Part shown: piece by piece, positions 1 to 8,721 of the stretch
Numbering within the stretch: the stretch's first letter is position 1
Layout of the letters: each line of letters starts with the position of its first letter
Origin: Stygiolobus sp037389425
GTDB taxonomy: Archaea > Thermoproteota > Thermoprotei_A > Sulfolobales > Sulfolobaceae
Assembly: GCF_037389425.1 (NCBI RefSeq)
Contig: NZ_JBBHKR010000064.1
Location: forward strand, 153,464-217,463
DNA: 64,000 bases
Direction of reading: 5' to 3'
Notes under the pieces: generated by a model
The model's input: the letters and a program-made list of their open reading frames with translations, nothing else
Databases searched by the model: none
What the model was told of the DNA's origin: nothing
Translations under genes and position numbers: made by a program

Positions 1-569
1 TTTAATTTAGTCTCTAAGTTTATCCCCTTCGGTCCAGTTATAATACAGGCGTTTTTATTCTCTGCAAAAGGATTACAATATACTGCAATTCTCTCGGTTT
101 TCTCTAAGTTGTTTCTCTGCTCGTTAGATAATATAACGAGTGCTACTTCAAAATATTTAGTTTTGTATAATAGATCTAGACTTATTCCTATGTCCTTGAA
201 GGGCTCTATTTCACTTAACTGAGTATTAAGGGATTCTAACTCAGCCCTGAGTTTCCCTATTTCTTCCAGTAATTCCTTGTATTTCTCTTCAATTTTGGAA
301 TATTCTTTGTTCACCTCGGTCGCGGTCTCAAACCAGTCGGAGACCTTTAATTTACCCTTAGGTTCTATTTCAATTCCTCCAAGTTCCATTATTATCTTTA
401 TTTTGTTGATATTTTCACTGGTTTCTCCTAGATTCCTCCTAGCCTCCTCATATTTATATTGGGATATTGGTGCTTTAGAGTCGTCAACTTCAAATGCATT
501 TAAATTCAGTAACTTAGTTACCACATTATTAACGTTTCGTTTGTCTGTAAGTATTTCAACCCTAACCAT
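1..569 (-). CDS. atpI: A-type ATP synthase subunit I (a subunit), N-terminal part, cut by window start
   Basis: This is the N-terminal 189 codons of the membrane stator/proton-channel subunit of the archaeal ATP synthase. Reading leftwards from an ATG at 569, the frame stays open to base 1, so the C-terminal membrane half lies outside the window. The visible part begins MVRVEILTDKRNVNNVV and is a charged, helical cytoplasmic domain with a coiled-coil stretch at about residues 85-120, as expected for subunit I before its membrane helices. It is divergent from atpF, and the two starts share an 87-bp intergenic region. Identity rests on this architecture plus the adjacent ATPase operon. The coding strand was judged by protein quality; an open frame on the plus strand at 277-621 is an antisense shadow. 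Confidence 0.85.
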   Translation of the reverse strand, partial: MVRVEILTDKRNVNNVVTKLLNLNAFEVDDSKAPISQYKYEEARRNLGETSENINKIKIIMELGGIEIEPKGKLKVSDWFETATEVNKEYSKIEEKYKELLEEIGKLRAELESLNTQLSEIEPFKDIGISLDLLYKTKYFEVALVILSNEQRNNLEKTERIAVYCNPFAENKNACIITGPKGINLETKL

Positions 570-580
570 CGTCTCAGGAA

Positions 581-595
581 GAATCACAGTGATTC
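581..595. promoter_or_regulatory. Operator-like dyad in the divergent atpI/atpF promoter region
   Basis: The sequence GAATCACAGTGATTC has perfect 7-bp arms around one central base. It lies 12 bp upstream of the atpI start codon, so probably inside its 5' untranslated region. AT-rich TATA-like stretches for both directions lie at about 617-646. The symmetry is seen directly; a regulatory role is inference. Confidence 0.4.
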
Positions 596-656
596 ACTAT
601 GATAAATCAGGTATGTCTTAAAAATATTTAATCTCCTTTTAAAATGATAATTAACG

Positions 657-959
657 ATGGGTAAAGTAGTAGTATTAGGGGACAGATATACTGTTAACCT
701 TTTCAGGATGATAGGTACTGAGGGCTTAGTGCTTGATGACCCACTCAATCTTGAGGACACATTGGTTAAGTTAAAAAAGAGAGAAGACATAGACTTAATA
801 TTGGTCGCAAATGACCTATATAATCCAGTAAAGGAAAAAATTGAATCATTGGTAATAGATCAGAAAAAACCACTAATTACTGTTATTCCAACTCCCTTTA
901 GTCAAGGTCAGCCCCTCGATGTGAAAGGCTTAATACTTAGAGCTCTAGGATTTGGGTGA
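657..959 (+). CDS. atpF: A-type ATP synthase subunit F
   Basis: This is the small central-stalk subunit of the A1 motor. The 100-residue product begins MGKVVVLGDRYTVNLFRMIG and has the Rossmann-like alternating pattern and the usual length of about 100 residues. A TATA-like box at about 617-632 lies about 25-30 bp before the ATG, which suggests a leaderless or nearly leaderless transcript and makes this the first gene of the operon. The next gene, atpE, begins 6 bp after the stop. The family call rests on size, the N-terminal VVVLGDR pattern and position; the sequence itself is poorly conserved between archaea. Confidence 0.9.
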   Translation: MGKVVVLGDRYTVNLFRMIGTEGLVLDDPLNLEDTLVKLKKREDIDLILVANDLYNPVKEKIESLVIDQKKPLITVIPTPFSQGQPLDVKGLILRALGFG

Positions 960-965
960 GAATAG

Positions 966-1538
966 ATGAAATTTGAGGAATTATTAAATTCATCATTAGA
1001 GGACGTGAAAAAGAAGAACCAAGAAGAACTAAAAAAAGCTATGGTTGAAGCTAATACGATTGTAGATGAGAGATACAACGCTATTCTTTCGGAGTATACA
1101 CAAAAGATCACGGATTATATCAGGAAGAATGAAGATAGGGTAAAAGGCGAGCAAGCGAAACTAGAAGTAGAAAATAAAAGGCTTATCAGTAAGGAGAAAG
1201 ACTATTGGATCTCCCAAGTGTACTATAAGGTAGTGGAGAAAATACCGGACTTAGTGTCTGATACTAGATACAAGCAAGGGCTTGAAAGTATAATAGCAAG
1301 AGAGGCTAAAAACGGCTCCGTGATTTATTGTTCTTCACGTGATCTAGGGACTGTTAAAACTATTCTATCATCTAAGAAGATAAACGCTAAGGTCGAGGAG
1401 GATAAGAACATAAGGGCTGGGATTAAAATTTTCTATCCCGATCAAAGTTTAGTGAGAGACTTTACGCTTGAAACAATTTTAAATCAGATGTTCGATGATT
1501 TAAGAGACGAAATAGCTAAAGTTCTCTTTGGTGAGTAA
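966..1538 (+). CDS. atpE: A-type ATP synthase subunit E
   Basis: This is the peripheral-stalk subunit linking the A1 head to subunit I. The 190-residue protein has a long, highly charged helix over its first 90 residues (many K and E, coiled-coil forming) followed by a globular C-terminal domain, which is the standard subunit E layout. The gene sits between atpF and atpA in the usual archaeal order. The stop codon at 1536-1538 is one base before the preferred ATG of atpA, so translation is probably coupled. Confidence 0.9.
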   Translation: MKFEELLNSSLEDVKKKNQEELKKAMVEANTIVDERYNAILSEYTQKITDYIRKNEDRVKGEQAKLEVENKRLISKEKDYWISQVYYKVVEKIPDLVSDTRYKQGLESIIAREAKNGSVIYCSSRDLGTVKTILSSKKINAKVEEDKNIRAGIKIFYPDQSLVRDFTLETILNQMFDDLRDEIAKVLFGE

Positions 1539-1539
1539 G

Positions 1540-3321
1540 ATGGCAGGAGAAGGTCGTGTTATTCGTGTTAATGGACCTCTAGTAGTAGCGGACGGAATGA
1601 GATCTGCGCAAATGTATGAAGTAGTAGAAGTAGGAGAACCCAGATTAATAGGAGAGATTACCAGAATTGAGGGCGATAAGGCATTCATCCAGGTTTACGA
1701 GACTACTGACGGCATTAAGCCCGGAGACAAAGTATACAGAACTGGCGCTCCCTTATCAGTAGAATTAGGTCCCGGACTACTAGGAAGGATATTTGATGGT
1801 CTACAGAGACCACTGGACTACATTGCAAATGTCACTAAATCACCCTACGTTAAAAGAGGAGTAAAGATACCGGCACTAGACAAGAACAAGAAATGGCACT
1901 TCACGCCTACCATAAAGAAAGGGGACAAGGTGTCAGGCGGGGATATAATCGGTGTAGTCCAAGAGACAGAGCTTATTCAACATAAGATATTAGCCCCCCC
2001 TAACGTTCATGGTGTTGTAAAAGAAGTTGTGACTGAAGGTGATTACACAGTAGAGGATGTTATAGCTACTTTAGATGTTAACGGCGATACGAAGGAGCTC
2101 AAAATGTATCATAAATGGCCCGTAAGAGTTCCGAGACCTTTCAAAGAAAAGTTAGAGCCTACAGAACCTCTATTGACGGGTACCAGAGTAATTGATACTA
2201 TATTCCCTATGGCAAAAGGAGGAACGGCAGCTATACCAGGTCCATTTGGAAGCGGTAAGACGGTAACATTACAAAGTTTAGCCAAATGGTCGGCAGCTAA
2301 GATTGTGATTTATGTGGGATGTGGAGAAAGGGGTAACGAAATGACAGACGAGCTAAGACAGTTCCCTAAGCTAAAGGATCCATGGACTGGAAAACCATTA
2401 CTTCAGAGAACAATATTAGTTGCAAACACTAGCAACATGCCTGTAGCGGCGAGAGAGTCAAGCATATACGTAGGAGTTACTATGGCTGAGTATTTCAGGG
2501 ATCAAGGTTATGACGTATTATTAGTAGCTGACTCAACCACTAGGTGGGCGGAAGCATTAAGAGACTTAGGAGGTAGAATGGAGGAGATGCCAGCAGAAGA
2601 AGGGTTCCCAAGTTACTTACCTTCAAGGTTAGCAGAGTATTATGAGAGGGCTGGAAGGGTAAGGGCAATAGGGAACCCAGAGAGGACTGGCTCAGTGACG
2701 ATAGCTTCAGCAGTATCTCCTCCAGGAGGTGACTTTACCGAGCCAGTTACCAGTAATACATTAAGATTTGTAAGAGTGTTCTGGCCTTTAGATGTCTCGT
2801 TGGCTCAAGCTAGGCACTTCCCAGCAATAAACTGGATCCAAGGGTTCTCTGCTTACGTAGATTTAGTAGCTTCATGGTGGCATAAAAACGTTGATCCGAA
2901 TTGGTATGATATGAGGAACACTTTGGTGAAAGTCCTTTTAAGGGAGGATGAACTCAAACAAATAGTGAGGTTAGTAGGTCCCGAGTCACTGTCAGATAAG
3001 GACAAGCTAGTTCTAGAGGCTGCAAAATTAGTGAGAATAGGATTCTTGCAACAGAATGCGTTTGATGAGATAGACGCTTTCGCTACACCGCAAAAGCAGG
3101 CTAAAATGATGCATGTGTTATATACGTTCTATACTCAAGCTAACGATTTAATCAGTAAAGGAATACCTTTGAAGAAGATATTAGAAAAAGTTGGGTCATT
3201 GGAGCCAGAAATTATAAGGATTAAATACTCAGTAAAGAATGATGAACTAGCGAAAATAGATGAGATAGAGAATAAATTAAAGGCAGCTTATGACTCATTA
3301 CTAAAGGAGGTGTCAGGATAA
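1540..3321 (+). CDS. atpA: A-type ATP synthase catalytic subunit A
   Basis: This is the catalytic subunit of the A1 head, which makes ATP from ADP and phosphate. The P-loop GPFGSGKTVT is at about residue 234 of the 593-residue product, preceded by the non-homologous insertion typical of A/V-type subunit A. The segments ERGNEMTDE and ADSTTRWAEALRDLGGRMEEMPAEEGFPSYLPSRLAEYYERAGR (given here only as recognisable blocks) are conserved. The frame is open from a TTG at 1528, but the ATG at 1540 gives the expected start MAGEGRVIRVNGP and lies just after the atpE stop. Its TAA overlaps the atpB ATG by one base. Confidence 0.97.
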   Translation: MAGEGRVIRVNGPLVVADGMRSAQMYEVVEVGEPRLIGEITRIEGDKAFIQVYETTDGIKPGDKVYRTGAPLSVELGPGLLGRIFDGLQRPLDYIANVTKSPYVKRGVKIPALDKNKKWHFTPTIKKGDKVSGGDIIGVVQETELIQHKILAPPNVHGVVKEVVTEGDYTVEDVIATLDVNGDTKELKMYHKWPVRVPRPFKEKLEPTEPLLTGTRVIDTIFPMAKGGTAAIPGPFGSGKTVTLQSLAKWSAAKIVIYVGCGERGNEMTDELRQFPKLKDPWTGKPLLQRTILVANTSNMPVAARESSIYVGVTMAEYFRDQGYDVLLVADSTTRWAEALRDLGGRMEEMPAEEGFPSYLPSRLAEYYERAGRVRAIGNPERTGSVTIASAVSPPGGDFTEPVTSNTLRFVRVFWPLDVSLAQARHFPAINWIQGFSAYVDLVASWWHKNVDPNWYDMRNTLVKVLLREDELKQIVRLVGPESLSDKDKLVLEAAKLVRIGFLQQNAFDEIDAFATPQKQAKMMHVLYTFYTQANDLISKGIPLKKILEKVGSLEPEIIRIKYSVKNDELAKIDEIENKLKAAYDSLLKEVSG

Positions 3322-4718
3322 TGGAAAGCATGAACCTTAGAGAATATTCGAACATCTCGATGATTAAAGGTCCTCTAGTGGCTGTACAAGGAGTAAATGA
3401 CGCTTCTTATAACGAGTTAGTAGAAATTGAATTGGCTGACGGTATCAAGAGAAGGGGGCTAGTAGTAGATTCGCAATTAGGAGTTACATTTGTCCAAGTT
3501 TTCGAAGGGACCACTGGTATCTCACCTACAAGTACAAAGGTAAGGTTCTTAGGAAGAGGGTTGGAGATAAAAGTTTCCGAAGAGATGCTAGGGCGTATAT
3601 TCAACCCGTTAGGTGAACCTTTGGATAACGGTCCACCAGTCATATCAGGCGAGAAGAGGGACATTAACGGAGATCCCTTAAATCCAGCAGTTAGAGAATA
3701 TCCAGAAGAGTTTATCCAAACCGGAATATCTGCAATTGACGGCATGTTGTCATTACTGAGAGGACAAAAGCTCCCTATATTTAGCGGGAGCGGTATGCCT
3801 GGTAACATGATTGCTGCTCAAATCGCTAAACAAGCTACTGTTAGAGGTGAAGAGAGTAATTTCGCTGTAGTCTTTGGTGCAATAGGAATAAGATATGACG
3901 AAGCATTATTCTTCAGGAAGTTCTTCGAAGAGACTGGTGCTATAAACAGGGTTGCGATGTTCTTCAGTCTAGCTAATGAACCACCATCGTTAAAGATTCT
4001 AACACCAAGAGCGGCTTTGACTCTAGCTGAATATTTAGCTTTCGAAAAAGATATGCATGTATTAGCAATACTCATTGATATGACAAACTATTGTGAAGCA
4101 CTTAGAGAACTAAGTGCTTCTAAAGAAGAGGTCCCTGGTAGAGGAGGCTACCCTGGATACATGTACACTGATCTAGCGACAATCTATGAGAGAGCAGGTA
4201 AAGTAGTTGGTAAAAAGGGTTCAATTACTCAGATGCCAATTTTAACGATGCCTAATGATGACATTACACATCCAATTCCGGACTTGACCGGTTACATAAC
4301 CGAAGGTCAGATAACCCTTGATAGATCATTATATAATAAAGGAATATATCCACCGATTAACGTCCTCATGAGCATTTCAAGGCTTATGAGAGACGGTATA
4401 GGAGAAGGAAAAACAAGAGATGACCATAAGGACTTATCTAACCAACTGTTTGCGGCATATGCAAGGGCTCAGGAAGTAAGAGGGTTAGCTGCAATTATTG
4501 GTGAGGATAGCCTTTCGGAAGTTGATAGGAAGTATTTACTGTTCGGAGAACAGTTCGAGAGAAAGTTCATAAGTCAAGGGTTCAATGAGAATAGAACTAT
4601 AGAACAAACACTAGACATTGGATGGGAAGTCCTCTCTGTGTTACCAGAGTCTGAGTTAAGTCTAATCAAGCAAGAATACATAAAGAAGTATCATCCCAAC
4701 TATAGGGGTAAGAAATGA
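3321..4718 (+). CDS. atpB: A-type ATP synthase regulatory subunit B
   Basis: This is the non-catalytic nucleotide-binding subunit that alternates with subunit A in the A3B3 hexamer. The product is 465 residues, the normal length. In the P-loop position it carries FSGSGMPGN, lacking the GKT of a true Walker A, as is normal for subunit B. The motif GRGGYPGYMYTDLATIYERAG is conserved and near-identical to the family. The ATG overlaps the TAA of atpA and its TGA overlaps the ATG of atpD, so A, B and D are tightly coupled. Confidence 0.97.
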   Translation: MESMNLREYSNISMIKGPLVAVQGVNDASYNELVEIELADGIKRRGLVVDSQLGVTFVQVFEGTTGISPTSTKVRFLGRGLEIKVSEEMLGRIFNPLGEPLDNGPPVISGEKRDINGDPLNPAVREYPEEFIQTGISAIDGMLSLLRGQKLPIFSGSGMPGNMIAAQIAKQATVRGEESNFAVVFGAIGIRYDEALFFRKFFEETGAINRVAMFFSLANEPPSLKILTPRAALTLAEYLAFEKDMHVLAILIDMTNYCEALRELSASKEEVPGRGGYPGYMYTDLATIYERAGKVVGKKGSITQMPILTMPNDDITHPIPDLTGYITEGQITLDRSLYNKGIYPPINVLMSISRLMRDGIGEGKTRDDHKDLSNQLFAAYARAQEVRGLAAIIGEDSLSEVDRKYLLFGEQFERKFISQGFNENRTIEQTLDIGWEVLSVLPESELSLIKQEYIKKYHPNYRGKK

Positions 4719-5356
4719 GCTCAAGGAAGATTTTACCTACAAAGATTAATCTGATAAACCTTAGGCGACAAATCAGATTAACTAGAACTATTAAGAGACT
4801 TTTGGAAAATAAAAGAGAGGTTTTGTTACTGTACTTACGTCAATATGCTGATGAGTATGAAAAGACCTACGGTGAGGTCAGCAAAGTTTTATCGGATGTA
4901 TACTCTACGTATTTAAAAGGCGTTTCGGCTGAGGGTATAGCTACTATAGAACAGTTTGCGAGTTCTGTACCCTCCAGCCTTGAGGTTAAGAGTAATACAA
5001 AGCTCCTCTTCGGTGTTAGAATTCCGATAGTTGAGCTAAATGAGGAATCAATTCAAAAACAGCCCTTCGGTGACGTAGAAATATCACCTTATATACTAAA
5101 ATCAAGGGAAGAGATTGCAGAGGCTTTCAAAAAAATACTGCTTCTTGTTGAGATGGAATCAGCTATAAGGTCACTTACTCTTGAGCTGAGAAAGACACAA
5201 AGGCTTATAAATGCTATAGATACTTCTATACTTCCTTATTATAATTCTTCAGCTAAGTACATTAAGAGCGTATTAGATGATAGAACCAGAGAGGAGTTTA
5301 GTAGGTTAAAAATGATTAGGAGAGTTCTTCAGAGGAGGAGGATGGAAAGTGGCTGA
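4715..5356 (+). CDS. atpD: A-type ATP synthase subunit D
   Basis: This is the central rotor shaft subunit. The 213-residue protein is almost wholly helical, with charged N- and C-terminal helices that would pair as a coiled coil. Its N-terminus (PTKINLINLRRQIRLTRTIKRLL) and Arg-rich C-terminus (RRVLQRRRMESG) fit subunit D, which is typically 200-220 residues. It overlaps the end of atpB by 4 bp and the start of atpG by 8 bp. Confidence 0.93.
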   Translation: MSSRKILPTKINLINLRRQIRLTRTIKRLLENKREVLLLYLRQYADEYEKTYGEVSKVLSDVYSTYLKGVSAEGIATIEQFASSVPSSLEVKSNTKLLFGVRIPIVELNEESIQKQPFGDVEISPYILKSREEIAEAFKKILLLVEMESAIRSLTLELRKTQRLINAIDTSILPYYNSSAKYIKSVLDDRTREEFSRLKMIRRVLQRRRMESG

Positions 5357-5507
5357 ACAATACGTGAATATGTTAAAGATTAAACTCGATGAAAAGAGAA
5401 AAGAAATAATGTCGCAATTAAATGCTGAGTTTGAAAAGATAGTTAAACAAAGAATGGATGACTTTGAAAACATTAAAAGAAATATTTTAAAGGAAGTAGA
5501 AAAATAG
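5349..5507 (+). CDS. atpG: A-type ATP synthase small subunit G (Sulfolobus gamma type)
   Basis: This 52-residue gene starts at a GTG inside the end of atpD and ends with TAG at 5505-5507. The product begins MAEQYVNMLKIKLDEKRKEI and is a single long amphipathic, Lys/Glu-rich helix without membrane segments. A short coiled-coil subunit of about 50-60 residues occurs at this position, between atpD and the proteolipid gene, in Sulfolobus ATPase operons. It probably pairs with subunit E in the peripheral stalk. Sequence conservation of such a short helix is weak, so the call depends on position. Confidence 0.8.
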   Translation: MAEQYVNMLKIKLDEKRKEIMSQLNAEFEKIVKQRMDDFENIKRNILKEVEK

Positions 5508-5526
5508 TTTAACGGAGTGTTCTACT

Positions 5527-5823
5527 ATGAGGAAAATCCTGCTCGCATCTCTACTAATACCAATATTAGTAACTACGCTAGCTTCAGCTCAAACTAGCTC
5601 AGGTACAGAGGTTGCCGGAATTAACATCGGTGCAGGTCTCGCAATAGGTTTAGCTGCAGTGGGTGCTGGAGTTGCTGTTGGAATGGCAGCTGCTGCAGGT
5701 ATAGGTGTATTAACGGAAAGGAGAGACATGTTCGGTACAGTTCTTATCTTCGTGGCTATCGGAGAAGGAATCGCAGTATATGGTATACTGTTCGCAATAT
5801 TAATGTTGTTCGCAAAAGTGTGA
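5527..5823 (+). CDS. atpK: A-type ATP synthase subunit K (proteolipid c ring)
   Basis: This is the membrane rotor-ring subunit that carries protons. The 98-residue product has an N-terminal signal-like hydrophobic segment ending in LASAQ, then two glycine/alanine-rich membrane helices (about residues 30-60 and 70-97). The presumed ion-binding carboxylate is the Glu in VAIGEGIAVYG of the second helix. The cleavable leader is a known trait of Sulfolobus proteolipids, so the mature protein is probably about 76 residues. It is the last gene of the ATPase operon, 19 bp after atpG. Confidence 0.95.
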   Translation: MRKILLASLLIPILVTTLASAQTSSGTEVAGINIGAGLAIGLAAVGAGVAVGMAAAAGIGVLTERRDMFGTVLIFVAIGEGIAVYGILFAILMLFAKV

Positions 5824-5877
5824 ACGTGTTAAAAGACAAAAACGCTTTTTTAGTTCCTCGTTTTCTTTCCTCTTACT

Positions 5878-7329
5878 ATGAAAATAACAAGAGAAAAGTG
5901 GCAGACGAACTTTTCTGAATGGTTCGAGTGGGTACTAAAAGAAGGCGAATTCTACGATTATGGGAGATATCCAGTCAAAGGAGTAGGAGTCTGGTTACCC
6001 TACGGTTTCAAAATAAGAAGGGCTGTAACTGACTTAATTAGGAACTTACTTGATTCCACGGGACATGAGGAAGTACTATTCCCAATGCTTATCCCCGAAG
6101 ATTTGTTGCGTAGGGAGTCGGAGCACATAAGGGGTTTTGAGGGTGAGGTATACTGGGTAACAAAGGGAGGTAAGGATGACCTAGACGTTAAATTAGCGTT
6201 GAGACCTACTAGTGAGACTTCAATTACCTTCATGGAGTCTTTGTGGATAAGTAGTTACAAGCAACTACCTAAGAAATATTACCAAATAGTGAGTGTTTTC
6301 CGATACGAGACCAAAGCTACGAGACCCATGATAAGGCTCAGGGAACTAACTACTTTCAAAGAAGCGCATACTCTTCACGAGACTTATGAAGACGCCGAAA
6401 GACAAGTCAAAGAGGCAGTGGAAATCTACAAAAAGTTTTTCGACGAACTAGGAATTCCTTATGTTATATCGAAGAGGCCAGATTGGGATAAGTTTGCAGG
6501 TGCTGTCTACACTATTGCGTTCGATACGATAATGCCAGACTCAAGGGTTATGCAAATAGGTACGGTACATCATCTAGGACAACACTTTACAAAAGTGTTC
6601 GACTTCAAGATACAAAAGAAAGACGGTTCATTAGAATATCCTCATCAAACAAGTTATGGGATTTCAGACAGAGTGGTCGCTGCGTTAATCGCCATTAACG
6701 GAGACGATCACGGCCCGGTCTTGAATCCTAAAATAGCACCTATAAAAGTAGTAATAATTCCTATACCCGCTAAAGATGATGAAACTAATAAGAAAATCAC
6801 AGATTATTGCGACGGTATTGCGGAGGAATTAAATAAGAACTCAATAAACGCAGTTATTGATAAAAACCCTGAGAAGACACCTGGCGAGAAGTTTTATATC
6901 TGGGAATTAAAGGGTGTCCCCTTAAGGATAGAGATAGGGCAAAGAGAGGTAAACAATAACACGGTATATATTAAAAGGAGAGATACATTACAAGGCATTT
7001 CGATACAGAGAAGTGAATTAGTGAAAAAAGTTTCCGAGCTCCTAATGAATATCTCGGAAGATTTGAAGAAAAATGCTTGGGAAATGATGAAGAGTAAAAT
7101 AATATATACAGACGATCTAGATGAAGCTAAAAAGACGTTAGAAAATAGGTCCGGTATAGTAGAAGTACCATGGTGCGGGGAGAACGACTGTGGTTTGAAA
7201 CTTGAAGAGCTTACTAACAGTAGGGTGTTAGGTTCTCCATACGACTCATCAAGAGATGTTTCAAATAAGTCGTGTGTGGTTTGTAAAAAACCAGCTAAGG
7301 ATACCCTTAGGCTAGCAAAAACTTATTAA
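5878..7329 (+). CDS. proS: Prolyl-tRNA synthetase, archaeal/eukaryotic type
   Basis: This enzyme charges tRNA-Pro in the cytoplasm. The 483-residue product has the class II motif 2 block VFRYETKATRPMIRLREL, a motif 3 region near NGDDHGPVLNPKIAPIKVVI, and a C-terminal domain ending in Tyr (RLAKTY) with a Cys cluster (WCGENDC and SCVVCK). That is the archaeal/eukaryotic type of ProRS with its zinc-binding C-terminal extension. An AT-rich box at about 5845-5853 lies about 25 bp before the ATG, so transcription is probably leaderless and separate from the ATPase operon. Confidence 0.96.
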   Translation: MKITREKWQTNFSEWFEWVLKEGEFYDYGRYPVKGVGVWLPYGFKIRRAVTDLIRNLLDSTGHEEVLFPMLIPEDLLRRESEHIRGFEGEVYWVTKGGKDDLDVKLALRPTSETSITFMESLWISSYKQLPKKYYQIVSVFRYETKATRPMIRLRELTTFKEAHTLHETYEDAERQVKEAVEIYKKFFDELGIPYVISKRPDWDKFAGAVYTIAFDTIMPDSRVMQIGTVHHLGQHFTKVFDFKIQKKDGSLEYPHQTSYGISDRVVAALIAINGDDHGPVLNPKIAPIKVVIIPIPAKDDETNKKITDYCDGIAEELNKNSINAVIDKNPEKTPGEKFYIWELKGVPLRIEIGQREVNNNTVYIKRRDTLQGISIQRSELVKKVSELLMNISEDLKKNAWEMMKSKIIYTDDLDEAKKTLENRSGIVEVPWCGENDCGLKLEELTNSRVLGSPYDSSRDVSNKSCVVCKKPAKDTLRLAKTY

Positions 7330-7364
7330 AAGGAGTGATATGGTTAAATTAAGGGTGTTAATTT

Positions 7365-7652
7365 TTGCCTAAGAAAAGAGAGAATAGAGGTAGAAGGAAA
7401 GGCGATAAGGGGCATGTAGGTTATATTTCTTGCGATCAATGTGGTGCTAGAGTACCAGAGGATAAAGCAATATGTGTAACTAGACCGTACAGTCCAGTAG
7501 ACCCTGCTTTAGCAGCTGAACTAGAGAAGAAAGGAGCCATTATAATGAGATATCCAGTAACGAAGTGTTATTGTGTTAATTGTGCGGTTTACTTAGGTAT
7601 TATAAAGATTAGAGCTGAAGAAGAAAGGAAACAAAAGGCAAAACTTTATTGA
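7365..7652 (+). CDS. rps26e: Small ribosomal subunit protein S26e
   Basis: This is an archaeal/eukaryotic-specific ribosomal protein of the small subunit platform. The 95-residue product begins MPKKRENRGRRKGDKGHVGY and carries two CxxC pairs (CDQC and CVNC) for zinc. Its RPYSPVDP and PVTKCYCVNCAVYLGI segments match the S26e family. The start is TTG at 7365, supported by a GGGTG Shine-Dalgarno motif seven bases upstream; no ATG is available. It lies 35 bp after proS and may be cotranscribed. Confidence 0.95.
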   Translation: MPKKRENRGRRKGDKGHVGYISCDQCGARVPEDKAICVTRPYSPVDPALAAELEKKGAIIMRYPVTKCYCVNCAVYLGIIKIRAEEERKQKAKLY

Positions 7653-7708
7653 GCTCCCCAGTACTCTTTTGACAAAGTTTTTTAAATTTACTTTGCTCAT
7701 CTCTTTTT

Positions 7709-8719
7709 ATGAGACTTTACGAGTTAAGTTTTTATGAGATTGAGAGTTTTTTCTATAAATTAGCTGAACTCAGGGATATCCTTAAAGATGAAAATCTATT
7801 GACAGTATCTCCAATCCTTGAGAAAGGTGATGTAGTTCAGGGTACATCAATGGTAAGGCACGCTTTTCCTATATTTCAGAAAGGTGGAGTAGTAATGGAT
7901 GTAACTAACGTCACACAGGCTCAAATAGCTGAAGATGCTGGAGCTACTGCTGTGATGGTCTTAGACAAGCTACCTTACGACGTGAGGAAAAGTGGCGGTG
8001 TAGCAAGAATGGCTGATCCAAAAATTATTGAGGAAGTAATGAACTCTATTACGATACCCGTTATGGCGAAGGTAAGGATAGGACATTATTACGAAGCTAG
8101 GGTGCTAGAAGCACTAGGAGTAGATATGATAGACGAGAGCGAAGTCCTTACACCTGCTGACGAGGAACATCACATAAACAAATGGGAATTCAAAGTACCC
8201 TTCGTCAACGGTGCGAGAAGTTTAGGAGAAGCCTTGAGGAGAATTAATGAAGGAGCATCAATGATCAGAACTAAAGGTGAAGCTGGAACTGGAAACGTAA
8301 GCGAAGCTGTAAAGCACATGAAAATAATAAACAATGAGATAGCCCAATTGGTGTCAATGAATGAAGAGGACAGATTAAAGAAATCTAGGGAGTTACAAGT
8401 TCCTTATCAATTAGTAGAACTAACTGTTAAGCTCAAGAGGTTACCGGTTGTTAACTTTGCGGCTGGAGGAATAGCTACACCTGCTGATGCTGCCCTGATG
8501 ATGTGGTTAGGTGCTGACGGTGTTTTCGTAGGCTCTGGAATATTTAAGAGTTCAGACCCAGATATGAGGGCTAAAGCAGTAGTTTTAGCCACTGCCAACT
8601 GGGAGGACCCTGAAATTGTGTTAGAGGCACAAAAAATGATAAGCGAAAGCAAGAGTATGATGGGCATTGATATAAAGTCGCTTAAGCCAGAGGAGTTGCT
8701 GCAAGTAAGAGGGAGTTAA
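7709..8719 (+). CDS. pdxS: Pyridoxal 5'-phosphate synthase subunit PdxS
   Basis: PdxS builds PLP from ribose 5-phosphate, glyceraldehyde 3-phosphate and ammonia supplied by PdxT. The 336-residue TIM-barrel protein shows MDVTNVTQAQIAEDAGA, DKLPYDVRKSGGVARMADP and the catalytic Lys region PVMAKVRIGHYYEARVLEA. An extended TATA-like box (TTTTTTAAATTTA, 7676-7688) sits about 27 bp before the ATG, so the transcript is probably leaderless. A second candidate Met is not needed. pdxT follows after 2 bp, which marks an operon. Confidence 0.97.
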   Translation: MRLYELSFYEIESFFYKLAELRDILKDENLLTVSPILEKGDVVQGTSMVRHAFPIFQKGGVVMDVTNVTQAQIAEDAGATAVMVLDKLPYDVRKSGGVARMADPKIIEEVMNSITIPVMAKVRIGHYYEARVLEALGVDMIDESEVLTPADEEHHINKWEFKVPFVNGARSLGEALRRINEGASMIRTKGEAGTGNVSEAVKHMKIINNEIAQLVSMNEEDRLKKSRELQVPYQLVELTVKLKRLPVVNFAAGGIATPADAALMMWLGADGVFVGSGIFKSSDPDMRAKAVVLATANWEDPEIVLEAQKMISESKSMMGIDIKSLKPEELLQVRGS

Positions 8720-8721
8720 AT

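Noticed and set aside
277..621. Open frame of 114 codons on the plus strand
   Set aside because: It lies antisense to atpI, whose protein pattern is convincing; the plus-strand product is low-complexity Ser/Leu-rich.
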